Under the pieces are notes generated by a model that was not told the DNA's origin, did not search any database, and worked only from the letters and a program-made list of their open reading frames with translations. Shown one piece after another: positions 8,645 through 15,972 of a stretch of 64,000 bases of DNA. The translations under genes were made by a program, and so were the position numbers. This stretch comes from CALFCE01 sp964411665 (GTDB lineage: Bacteria; Pseudomonadota; Gammaproteobacteria; Granulosicoccales; Granulosicoccaceae): NCBI GenBank assembly GCA_964411665.1, contig CAYPMR010000002.1:62001-126000 (forward strand), read 5' to 3'. Within the stretch, counting starts at the first letter, position 1. The number at the start of each line of letters is the position of its first letter.

Positions 8645-9191
8645 AGCGTGCAGTGACGTTGGAAAGCAGGTTGAGAGTTCCTTCTTCTATATCTGATTCA
8701 AGGCCGATTGAGCGTAGTTGCCAATTTTCAGCCGAGACCGTAACAGGCTGATCTGTTCGTACCTGATTGGCCTCTGTGAGTACGGTGACTTTACTTGTTT
8801 CAAGGCGAATTTCCTGTTGCTTGCTATTACGCCGCATGGATACATCGCCTTCAAGTAAAAAGGTATCTGGTTTGGGTGTAAAAACCCCTTTCAGCGATTG
8901 CATATGCCAGACACTTTGGTTGCGAAACACAACCAGCCGGGGCTTTTCGATTACCGAGCTGTCGTTTTCCGGAAAGTGCGATAGCGTATGGCCATCGATG
9001 ACATATTCAGGCTTTCCGTCAGCGTTGAATTTACGGGTTTCGAATGACTCAAGGTAGTAATCGGCTTTGCTGCGCGTCATGTCGATAGTTGCTTCATCCG
9101 GTGTCGCATCCCTGTCCTCCACCCAGTTACGTGAAAGCACTGCGAGCACTAACAGAGGCACAAGAATCCAGTAGCGATAAATGTATTTCAC
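8631..9191 (-). CDS. lptC: LPS export protein LptC
   Basis: Bitopic inner-membrane protein that hands LPS from LptB2FG to LptA. I place the start at the GTG 9189-9191 (MKYIYRYW), 13 bases after the kdsC stop, giving 186 residues. The open frame extends further upstream only inside kdsC. One N-terminal membrane segment (ILVPLLVLAVLS) is followed by a periplasmic OstA-like domain including YLESFETRKFNADGKPEYVI and an LEGDV segment. No strong ribosome-binding site is seen, so coupling to kdsC is likely. Confidence 0.85.
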   Translation of the reverse strand: MKYIYRYWILVPLLVLAVLSRNWVEDRDATPDEATIDMTRSKADYYLESFETRKFNADGKPEYVIDGHTLSHFPENDSSVIEKPRLVVFRNQSVWHMQSLKGVFTPKPDTFLLEGDVSMRRNSKQQEIRLETSKVTVLTEANQVRTDQPVTVSAENWQLRSIGLESDIEEGTLNLLSNVTARYETN

Positions 9192-9204
9192 TTTAACGGC
9201 AGGT

Positions 9205-9771
9205 TCATGCTGTTTTTCCCTCTTCGTCCCTGTAGTTTGCCAGTGTCGGCTTGAGTATGCCTTTGCTGTAGAGCAGCATTTCACAGGCTTCTCTGACTGC
9301 GCCGTTGCCACCGGGATAATTGCTCGTCCAGTCAGCCATTTGGCAGATAGCAGGGTAGGCATCTGCCACTGTTAGTGCCATGCCGGCGAATTGCATTGCG
9401 CGGTAGTCAACCATGTCGTCGCCCATGAAAGCGATATTGCTTGAGCTAATGCCGAGTCTCTCGCTAATCTCTTTTACAACCTTAAGCTTGTCTGTGACAC
9501 CCTGATGCAGTTCGTCAACACCAAGCTCACTGGCCCGATGTTCAACAACACCGGATCGACGGGCGGTTACCATCGCCAATGAAAGGTCATTGGATAGCCA
9601 CAGCCTGAGACCAAAACCATCGCGCGCATGGAAACGTTTGTATTCCTGACCATCGTCTCCATAGAGAAGTCCACCATCGGTCATAACACCATCCACATCA
9701 AGCACCAGGCATTCGATTCCGGCGGCTTTATCCAGCAGTGCTTTGGGCAGATTCTTGAAATCGTAGGACAT
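9205..9771 (-). CDS. kdsC: 3-deoxy-manno-octulosonate-8-phosphatase KdsC
   Basis: HAD-family phosphatase that converts Kdo-8-phosphate to Kdo for the LPS core. The catalytic motif CLVLDVDGVMTDGG (two Asp) is at about residues 21-34. Motif II Thr lies in AMVTARRS, and motif III in AFMGDDMVD. The 188-residue length is typical of the C0-type tetrameric enzyme without a cap. It sits between kdsD and lptC in the Kdo/Lpt run. Confidence 0.95.
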   Translation of the reverse strand: MSYDFKNLPKALLDKAAGIECLVLDVDGVMTDGGLLYGDDGQEYKRFHARDGFGLRLWLSNDLSLAMVTARRSGVVEHRASELGVDELHQGVTDKLKVVKEISERLGISSSNIAFMGDDMVDYRAMQFAGMALTVADAYPAICQMADWTSNYPGGNGAVREACEMLLYSKGILKPTLANYRDEEGKTA

Positions 9772-9855
9772 GGATTGGGTATCAGGATTCAGGGAATTTG
9801 TTTCGCGGTTCTGCGCTTTTGCTGTTAAGGGTATTTGGGTTCAGGCTGCCAGGGT

Positions 9856-10917
9856 TCAGACCACACCCGCTGCCAGCAGTAAATGCATGGTGAGTGCGCC
9901 GACCACCTTGCCACTGCTATCAACCACGGGCAGGGCGCTGATTTTGTGTTGTTCCATAACAGCAACAGCAGTAGCTGCCAGTTCGCCAGCGTCAATGCGC
10001 TGTCCATCAGGCGTCATCACCTGGTCAATTGTGGCGCTGCGCAGATCAATCTGCTGATCTATGGTGCGCCGCAGATCTCCATCGGTAAATATGCCCAGCA
10101 GGTGCCTTTGCGAATCGATAACGAGAACAAATCCCAGCCCCTTGTGGCTGCTCGCCAACAGCGCCTGTGACACTGTGGCATCGGCCGTGACCGTTGGCAA
10201 TTTATCGGGCTCGACCATAATATCAGCAACCCGCAGCAACAGCTTGCGCCCGAGTGTGCCGCCTGGGTGCGAGCGAGCAAAATCCTCTTCACTAAAGCCA
10301 CGTGCGTTGAGTAGCGCAATGGCCAAAGCATCTCCCATAGCCAGAGTAGCTGTTGTGCTGGCAGTAGGTGCCAGTCCCATCGGACAGGCTTCACGCTCAA
10401 CACTAATGTCGAGACTGACTGTGGCGTTACGAGCGAGTGGAGAATCAGCCTTGCCGCACAATGCAATCAGCGGAATGGCCATGCGTGTGATGGTCGGCAG
10501 CAGTGTCAGAATTTCAGGGGAGTTACCGGAATTGGAAATACCGATAAAGACATCTTCCTCCCTGACCATACCCAGATCACCGTGACTTGCCTCGCCCGGG
10601 TGAACAAAGAATGCGGGTGAACCGGTGCTTGCAAGCGTGGCTGCAATTTTCCCGGCTATATGACCGGATTTACCCATGCCCGAGACGATAATTCTGCCCT
10701 TGCATGACAGCAACAGCCTGCAGGCATGCAGGAATGATTCATCGATTCTCTCAGACAGACGCGATACCGCTTCGGCTTCTGTATGCAAAACCGCACGAGC
10801 CAATTTGATCAGCTCTTGCTCGTCCTCAATTTGCGGTGTTGTGCTGGTCAATTCAACATTACCAGAGTAGTTGCTGACCGGATTGGCCGTTTGGATGGGC
10901 TTTACATTAAACGGCAT
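9856..10917 (-). CDS. kdsD: D-arabinose-5-phosphate isomerase KdsD
   Basis: Isomerises ribulose-5-phosphate to arabinose-5-phosphate, the first committed step to Kdo. The 353-residue protein has an SIS domain (about 70-215, with SGMGKSGHIAGKIAATLAS and HPGEASHGDLGMV) and two C-terminal CBS domains (about 235-350). The N terminus is about 25 residues longer than many homologues. It heads the run kdsD-kdsC-lptCAB, 84 bases before kdsC. Confidence 0.93.
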   Translation of the reverse strand: MPFNVKPIQTANPVSNYSGNVELTSTTPQIEDEQELIKLARAVLHTEAEAVSRLSERIDESFLHACRLLLSCKGRIIVSGMGKSGHIAGKIAATLASTGSPAFFVHPGEASHGDLGMVREEDVFIGISNSGNSPEILTLLPTITRMAIPLIALCGKADSPLARNATVSLDISVEREACPMGLAPTASTTATLAMGDALAIALLNARGFSEEDFARSHPGGTLGRKLLLRVADIMVEPDKLPTVTADATVSQALLASSHKGLGFVLVIDSQRHLLGIFTDGDLRRTIDQQIDLRSATIDQVMTPDGQRIDAGELAATAVAVMEQHKISALPVVDSSGKVVGALTMHLLLAAGVV

Positions 10918-10921
10918 TTAG

Positions 10922-10961
10922 TGCCGCCTATGTACTTAAGATGCCGCCTGTGTACTTAAGA
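10922..10961. repeat. Two-copy 20-base tandem repeat upstream of kdsD
   Basis: The unit tgccgcctatgtacttaaga at 10922 is followed directly by a copy with one change. The pair lies only a few bases upstream of the kdsD ATG, between mlaA and kdsD, so it is in the transcript leader. It looks like a recent slippage duplication. Confidence 0.85.
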
Positions 10962-11006
10962 TAATCAGAGTCTGATTCGCACCGCCTGGTCTTGAAGCTA
11001 GCCGGG

Positions 11007-11879
11007 TTATGAGTTGCTGTCGAGCGTTTCCTGATTCTCCTGTTGCTCCAGTCGATCGAGTTCATCAAGCCGGTCCAGCTCATCAAGTTCGTCCAACTCA
11101 TCCAACTCGTCCAGCTCATCAAGGTCGTCTTCGTCACGCGCGCCATTTTTATTCAGGTCATCTACCTGAGAACGGTGCGCTTTGACGAAAGCATCACGCC
11201 AGAACAGATAGGGGTCTAAGGCCGCTCGGTCCAGCACATTACTGGCACCGAGCAATGATGCACGGAAGCTGATGAAATTAACAACAGTGGTACTCCAGCG
11301 TGTCAGGTCGTGATCAATGAAGGCGGTAACGTCAGTGGTTGCACCCTGTGTGAATCGGCCAACTGCTGTTCTACCGTTGGCAGGACCGAAAAATGGCAGT
11401 ACCAGGTACGGGCCCTCGGAGAACCCCCAGACACCAAACGTCTGACCAAAGGTTTCTGCATATTTGGGTATGCCTGTGTTTGTTGCAACATCGAAAAAAC
11501 CGAGAAATCCAACGGTACTGTTGATAAGGACCCGGCTTGCGTCACTTGCAGCTCTCTTTGGTCGCCACTGCAGCAGGTTGTTGACGATGCTGGTGACATC
11601 CTGCAAATTTTCGAAGATGTTTATAACCCCGGTTTCGATCGGATCCGGCACGATGCGCGCGTAACCCCGGGCTACCGGTCTGAGCACGTATTTGTCGGCG
11701 CTCTGGTTAAAACTGAAAATCTTGCGATTGACGTTTTCAAACGGGTCGTATACCGGTGCATTCGATTTTGCTGCAGATGCGCAGCCGCCGAGGAACAGGA
11801 CTATACTCAATAGTAGAACGGCCTTGTGCAGTTTCTTTTGCTGCCCAAATGGCAGTAACGCTCGCAGGTGCAGCAACAT
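11007..11879 (-). CDS. mlaA: Outer-membrane phospholipid-transport lipoprotein MlaA (VacJ)
   Basis: Outer-membrane lipoprotein that removes mislocalised phospholipid from the outer leaflet and passes it to MlaC. The lipobox is LGGC near residue 33 from the ATG at 11879. An ATG at 11933 and a TTG further up are alternatives but give overly long leaders. The MlaA domain begins DPFENVNRKIFSFNQ and includes FLGFFDVAT and GPYLVLPFFGPANGRTAVG. Unusually, the C terminus carries an EF-hand-like loop (DLNKNGARDEDD, about 241-252). Eight tripeptides of the type LDE/LDR and a short polar end follow. The gene precedes kdsD and is divergent from mlaFEDCB. Confidence 0.92.
   Translation of the reverse strand: MLLHLRALLPFGQQKKLHKAVLLLSIVLFLGGCASAAKSNAPVYDPFENVNRKIFSFNQSADKYVLRPVARGYARIVPDPIETGVINIFENLQDVTSIVNNLLQWRPKRAASDASRVLINSTVGFLGFFDVATNTGIPKYAETFGQTFGVWGFSEGPYLVLPFFGPANGRTAVGRFTQGATTDVTAFIDHDLTRWSTTVVNFISFRASLLGASNVLDRAALDPYLFWRDAFVKAHRSQVDDLNKNGARDEDDLDELDELDELDELDELDRLDELDRLEQQENQETLDSNS
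11052..11123 (-). repeat. Coding 9-base tandem repeat (LDE/LDR)x8 in mlaA
   Basis: Eight 9-base units encode five LDE, then LDR, LDE and LDR near the end of MlaA. The units are near-identical but vary at third positions (CTCATC, CTCGTC). This suggests either selection for the peptide or an older expansion. Copy number could vary between strains by slippage. Confidence 0.85.
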
Positions 11880-12212
11880 ACTATGTCCCGAAGAGGCTGT
11901 CTGCACGCCGAAGTTGAGTAACTCTTTGATCATATATGAATAGTTTAGTGGTTCTTTACCTATGGTGGAAGCCACAGTGGAAACGCATTCAGGGTTTCTG
12001 CGTGGCCCAATACGACTTAACAAGGATAATCACAGCCAGATAGTAACTGCCAGCGACAGCTGATTCGAATAACATTGAATTTCTGACCGCAGGATGAGTC
12101 ATCTTGTTCCCTTATAATAGAGCATCAATTACCAGCAGTTCCTGTGCGTTACCAGATTGACTGTGTTGTGCACCCGGCCTGAACTAAAAATCCATCTCGA
12201 TATCGAAACGAC
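11880..12212. other. Divergent control region between mlaA and mlaF
   Basis: This 333-base stretch separates mlaA (leftward) from mlaF (rightward) and must hold promoters for both operons. I see no coding frame in it beyond the possible N-terminal extension of mlaA. The clearest element is a TATAAT box at 12113-12118 pointing to mlaF. Confidence 0.5.
12113..12118 (+). promoter_or_regulatory. Candidate -10 box for mlaFEDCB
   Basis: An exact TATAAT lies about 95 bases upstream of the mlaF GTG. No good -35 hexamer stands 16-18 bases before it, so the assignment rests on the -10 alone. Confidence 0.35.
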
Positions 12213-13103
12213 GTGAATTCTCAATCCCTGTCAGCGACCCAAGTCATAGATCCACCCGTACTACCCATTGGTGATGATGGCAGTGTGTCGGATCCGTTGG
12301 TGGAGGTCAAAAATCTCCATTTCGTGCGCGGTCGCAAGCGCATTTTCAACGGCATGAACATCGATATACCGCGCGGACTTGTCACAACTATAATGGGGCC
12401 AAGTGGTACCGGTAAAACAACGCTGCTGAAAATGATTGGCGCACAGCTTAAGCCCTCTCGTGGAAAAATCTTTTTTGACGGCAACAATGTGCATCGTCAG
12501 TCCCGTAGCAAGCTGTTCACCATGCGCAAGCGTATGGGCATGCTGTTTCAAAGCGGTGCCTTGCTAACCGATCTGACAGTTTTTGATAACGTAGCTTTTC
12601 CGCTGCGTGAACACACGGATATGCCCGAATCGCTAATACGTCATTTGGTGTTGTTGCGACTGCATGCGGTGGGCCTGCGCGGTGCTCGAGACATGAAGCC
12701 GGCGCAGCTGTCAGGTGGTATGGCCCGTCGTGTCGCATTGGCCCGTGCGCTAATGCTTGACCCTGAAATCATCATGTATGACGAACCCTTTACAGGGCAG
12801 GATCCAATTTCCATGGGTGTTCTTGTCGAACTTATAGCGACCATCAATGAGGCCTTGAACCTGACATCGCTGATCGTCTCGCACGATATCGGTGAGGCCA
12901 TGTCGATTTCTGATTACGTTGTTATTATTTCTGACGGCGAAGTCATTCAAGCTGGCACACCGACGCAACTGAAAGAATCGCCATCCCCATGGGTGCAGCA
13001 ATTTCTCAACGGCAAGTCTGATGGCCCTGTGCCTTTTCAATACCCGGCAAACGATTATCGGGAAGACATGCTTGGATCAACTGAATCACTGGAGCGCCGT
13101 TGA
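12213..13103 (+). CDS. mlaF: Phospholipid ABC transporter ATP-binding protein MlaF
   Basis: Cytoplasmic ATPase of MlaFEDB, the inner-membrane machine for phospholipid traffic between the membranes. The 296-residue protein (GTG start) has Walker A GPSGTGKTTLLKMIG, signature LSGGMARRVALARAL, Walker B PEIIMYDEPFTGQDP, and the H-loop in IVSHDIGEAM. The TGA is followed directly by the mlaE ATG. An N-terminal extension of about 28 residues precedes the ABC fold. Confidence 0.95.
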   Translation: MNSQSLSATQVIDPPVLPIGDDGSVSDPLVEVKNLHFVRGRKRIFNGMNIDIPRGLVTTIMGPSGTGKTTLLKMIGAQLKPSRGKIFFDGNNVHRQSRSKLFTMRKRMGMLFQSGALLTDLTVFDNVAFPLREHTDMPESLIRHLVLLRLHAVGLRGARDMKPAQLSGGMARRVALARALMLDPEIIMYDEPFTGQDPISMGVLVELIATINEALNLTSLIVSHDIGEAMSISDYVVIISDGEVIQAGTPTQLKESPSPWVQQFLNGKSDGPVPFQYPANDYREDMLGSTESLERR

Positions 13104-13883
13104 ATGCTTGACTGGTTGCAACAGTTTGGTCGTTTCTGGATAGATTTAACTGCCAGCTTTGGTCGCTCGCACTTGTTTCTCGGCAGAATACTGCTATCGA
13201 TTCCTTCTCTGGTAACGCGATTCGGTCTGGTTGTTCGTCAACTGTACGCAAGTGGTGTCCTGACCCTGTCCATTATTCTGGTATCCGGTCTGTTCGTCGG
13301 TATGGTGCTGGCATTGCAGGGTTACAACACGCTGGTGGGTTTTGGTGCTGAAGAATCATTAGGGGTTGTCGTCGCCTTAACGCTGGTGCGAGAGCTGGGT
13401 CCAGTGGTGACCGGATTGTTGTTCGCCGGACGTGCAGGTTCTGCCATGACTGCGGAAATCGGATTGATGAAGGCGACCGAACAATTAGCCGGGCTTGAAA
13501 TGATGGCTGTCGATCCGTTCAAGCGCATATTTGCACCGCGCTTTCTCGCAGGTTTCATTGCACTTCCCTGTCTCGCGGCGATGTTCAGTGCCATTGGTGT
13601 GTTTGGAGGCTATCTGGTTGGGGTGGAGGTTCTGGGTGTTGACGATGGTGCTTTCTGGTCACAAATGAAAGCAGCCGTAGATTTTGGAGACGATGTAATC
13701 AACGGCTTGATCAAGGCGGTTGTATTTGGATTTGTAGTTTGCTGGATAGCCATATTTCAAGGGTCAGACTGTATTCCAACCTCTGAAGGCGTTAGTCGCG
13801 CAACTACTCGAACAGTCGTTTATTCATCCCTGGCAATTCTCGGTCTTGATTTTCTACTGACCGCAGTCATGTTTAACGTATAA
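13104..13883 (+). CDS. mlaE: Phospholipid ABC transporter permease MlaE
   Basis: Inner-membrane permease of the MlaFEDB complex, 259 residues with five to six membrane segments. Family features are LALQGYNTLVGFGAEESLG, LVRELGPVVTGLLFAGRAGSAMTAEIGLM (conserved Glu/Arg helix), and PRFLAGFIALPCLA. It starts immediately after the mlaF stop, with no spacer, and is followed 13 bases later by mlaD. Confidence 0.95.
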   Translation: MLDWLQQFGRFWIDLTASFGRSHLFLGRILLSIPSLVTRFGLVVRQLYASGVLTLSIILVSGLFVGMVLALQGYNTLVGFGAEESLGVVVALTLVRELGPVVTGLLFAGRAGSAMTAEIGLMKATEQLAGLEMMAVDPFKRIFAPRFLAGFIALPCLAAMFSAIGVFGGYLVGVEVLGVDDGAFWSQMKAAVDFGDDVINGLIKAVVFGFVVCWIAIFQGSDCIPTSEGVSRATTRTVVYSSLAILGLDFLLTAVMFNV

Positions 13884-13896
13884 GGGCGTCAATCTC

Positions 13897-14358
13897 ATGT
13901 TTGCAAGATTCACTGAAATTCTCGTTGGGTTGTTCATGTTGCTGTTCTTCGCGGCTATGTTCATGCTCGCCGTTCGTGTCAGTAACTTATCGGGATTTAC
14001 CGGCGGGGAGGGATACGAGCTGACTGCTTCCTTCGAGAACATCGGTGGGTTGAAAGTGCGCTCGAAAGTATCAGCTGGCGGTGTCCGTGTCGGCCGGGTC
14101 ACTGGCATTGAATATGATTCTGAAAGTTTCGCTGCCGTAGTCACCATGCATATAAATACTGAATTCGATGCGTTTCCACTGGATACCAGTGCCAGCATCT
14201 ATACCGCGGGCCTGCTGGGTGAACAATACATCGGACTGGAACCCGGTGCTGAGATCGATTTTCTCGAAGACGGTCACGAAATTGAATTGACCCAGTCCGC
14301 AGTAGTGCTGGAAAAGCTTATCGGTCAGGTTGTATTCAGTCGTTCGGGACAAAAATAG
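13897..14358 (+). CDS. mlaD: Phospholipid-binding MCE protein MlaD
   Basis: Inner-membrane-anchored MCE protein that forms a hexameric ring on MlaE and exchanges phospholipid with MlaC. The 153-residue protein has one N-terminal membrane helix (about 7-28) and a single MCE domain (about 38-118: YELTASFENIGGLKVRSKVSAGG). The segment ASIYTAGLLGEQYIGLEPG is typical. A 286-base gap follows before mlaC, unlike the tight spacing in enterics. Confidence 0.94.
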   Translation: MFARFTEILVGLFMLLFFAAMFMLAVRVSNLSGFTGGEGYELTASFENIGGLKVRSKVSAGGVRVGRVTGIEYDSESFAAVVTMHINTEFDAFPLDTSASIYTAGLLGEQYIGLEPGAEIDFLEDGHEIELTQSAVVLEKLIGQVVFSRSGQK

Positions 14359-14397
14359 CCTGAATCAAGCACTTACACAACACAGGATGACAATGGA

Positions 14398-14429
14398 ATT
14401 CTTGGACGCTTTTAGCGTCTACCTAGAAT
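14398..14429 (+). other. Hairpin between mlaD and mlaC
   Basis: GACGCT-TTT-AGCGTC forms a perfect six-pair stem, flanked by outer arms ATTCT and AGAAT. It begins 40 bases after mlaD. There is no T tract, so it may be an mRNA processing or stability element rather than a terminator. The rest of the 14359-14644 gap shows no gene. Confidence 0.45.
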
Positions 14430-14644
14430 GCTTGTAATATATAACTTTAAATGTGTCTCGATTTCGCAGTAAGTCGTCATTTGAGCGAGACGTATTATTG
14501 ACAGGTGAGCTCTCAAGCTAAAGGGAAAGGTGATCGCTAGATAGATAGTGGCAGGCAAATGGGCTCCTGGCTAAATGAGAACACGGTCGTGCACTTTCGA
14601 TGCACGTGCAGCTGTACAAACAGGGAATTAATTTGGGTATTGCA

Positions 14645-15307
14645 ATGAATGTAACTAACGTGAAAAAAATGGATGGTGACAGAGCACTAGGTAGTTGGGT
14701 GCGAGCCGTTCGCTGCCTGACTCTGCCTGTGTGGTTCGTGGTGATGGGTTTGTTTTCCGGGCTTGCCCTGGCACAGGATCATCCGGCGCAGCAGACTGTT
14801 GTATCCGCAGTAAACAAAGTGCTGAGCGATTTAAAGACATTTGAAGACCAGGTTGAAGACAAGCCGGAATTGCTTGATCAAACCATCGAAACAAACATCG
14901 TTCCGAATCTGGATTTCTCGATGATGACCCGTTTGTCTGTTGGCAAGAGTTGGCGCAAGGCAAGTCAGGATCAAAAGACGGAGCTTGTCACCGAATTTAA
15001 AACGTTTTTACTTAATACCTATTCCAGTGCATTGAAGGAATATGGTGGCGAGGAGATCAGTTTTAAGCCTTACAAGAAAAACAAACGCGACGATCGCGCG
15101 GTAGTAGATTCGATTTTTCAGCTTGGCTCGTCCAAGGTTCCGGTCACCTATAAATTGCATAATCGCACAGGGCCCTGGTTGGTATACGATATTGTTGTGT
15201 CTGATCTGAGCCTGGTTTTGCAATACAAATCGAGTTTTGGTAATGAAATTGATCGTAACGGCATCGAAGGGCTGATCAGTCTGCTAAAAAAACGTAACAG
15301 CGCCTAG
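14645..15307 (+). CDS. mlaC: Periplasmic phospholipid shuttle MlaC
   Basis: Periplasmic carrier between MlaA and MlaFEDB (Tol_Tol_Ttg2 family). From the ATG at 14645 it has 220 residues. ATG 14600 and TTG 14633 are other in-frame starts, and none has a clear ribosome-binding site. The signal peptide has the core LPVWFVVMGLFSGLALA and probably ends before QDHPAQQ. The mature domain includes NIVPNLDFSMMTRLSVGKSWRKAS, FLLNTYSSALKEY and YDIVVSDLSLVLQYKSSF, which match the family. The stop TAG merges into a run of nine G residues. Confidence 0.93.
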   Translation: MNVTNVKKMDGDRALGSWVRAVRCLTLPVWFVVMGLFSGLALAQDHPAQQTVVSAVNKVLSDLKTFEDQVEDKPELLDQTIETNIVPNLDFSMMTRLSVGKSWRKASQDQKTELVTEFKTFLLNTYSSALKEYGGEEISFKPYKKNKRDDRAVVDSIFQLGSSKVPVTYKLHNRTGPWLVYDIVVSDLSLVLQYKSSFGNEIDRNGIEGLISLLKKRNSA

Positions 15308-15315
15308 GGGGGGGG

Positions 15316-15355
15316 CTGCGCGGCAGAACCTCACCTACAGCGAAAGCGCTAGTTT
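15316..15355. repeat. 40-base dispersed repeat, copy 1 (after mlaC)
   Basis: This 40-base element begins CTGCGCGGCAGAACCTCACC and ends near GCGAAAGCGCTAGTTT. It recurs at 59771-59810 with 38 of 40 bases identical. Each copy contains two small stems (CTGC/GCAG and AGCG/CGCT-like) and starts within a few bases of a stop codon. It behaves like a REP-type intergenic element. Confidence 0.85.
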
Positions 15356-15382
15356 CATGGAAATTCACCCGGTATTTTGCAA

Positions 15383-15733
15383 ATGGCGAGCAACTATCAA
15401 CTAGACCTCAAGCCAAACGTCCAGGCAGGCGACTTGACACAGGCCACTGGTGAAGGCACGCAAGCGGTTGTTGTGACGCTCGGTGGCGTGCTTGATTTTG
15501 ATTCTGTGCCTGCCATTTTGCAGAAATTGGAGTCAGTCATTGTCGAGCATACGAATGTGACCCTGGATCTTGCAACCGTCTCATCTGCCAACAGTGCTGC
15601 ACTGGCGCTACTGGTTGAGCTTAGAAAGCACACTTTGAGTATCGGTCATACCTTACAGTTTCGCGCCATACCTGACTCCATTATGAAGATTGCCAGAGTT
15701 TGCGAGGCTGATTCCATGCTCACAGCCGATTGA
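15383..15733 (+). CDS. mlaB: STAS-domain protein MlaB
   Basis: Cytoplasmic STAS protein that binds MlaF and is needed for MlaFEDB activity. The ATG at 15383 gives 116 residues; a TTG two codons upstream is less likely. The STAS fold is seen in VVVTLGGVLDFDSVPAILQKL and VTLDLATVSSANSAALALLVELRKH, where the conserved Ser/Asn-Ser loop lies. It is the last gene of the mla run. The usual next gene ibaG (BolA family) is not found in the 239 bases before murA. Confidence 0.9.
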   Translation: MASNYQLDLKPNVQAGDLTQATGEGTQAVVVTLGGVLDFDSVPAILQKLESVIVEHTNVTLDLATVSSANSAALALLVELRKHTLSIGHTLQFRAIPDSIMKIARVCEADSMLTAD

Positions 15734-15972
15734 CAGAGCAAGCCACCCCCTGTCTTTGCTGTCACTGCGGTCCCGTGTCCTCCGCAACCAATCGCTGATT
15801 CTCTCCTTGCAGCACCAGTGCTGCTATCATATGTACCAAGTTGCTTTCGCCTTGAGGCACGCTGAGCTATCCTCTTGGGCACATCGCAGCGCACCAGCAA
15901 CAGCGAGTGCAAAAACAACAGAATTTCTTTTAGCGCTGTGCAAGCCTGGCTTGCTGATCACCCTTATTACGT

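Noticed and set aside
9192..9362. 57-codon N-terminal extension of lptC
   Set aside because: It overlaps kdsC and would put the membrane anchor far from the N terminus.
10928..11146. Trp/Met/Ser repeat frame opposite in phase to the mlaA tail
   Set aside because: It is only the shifted reading of the 9-base repeats that encode LDE in mlaA.
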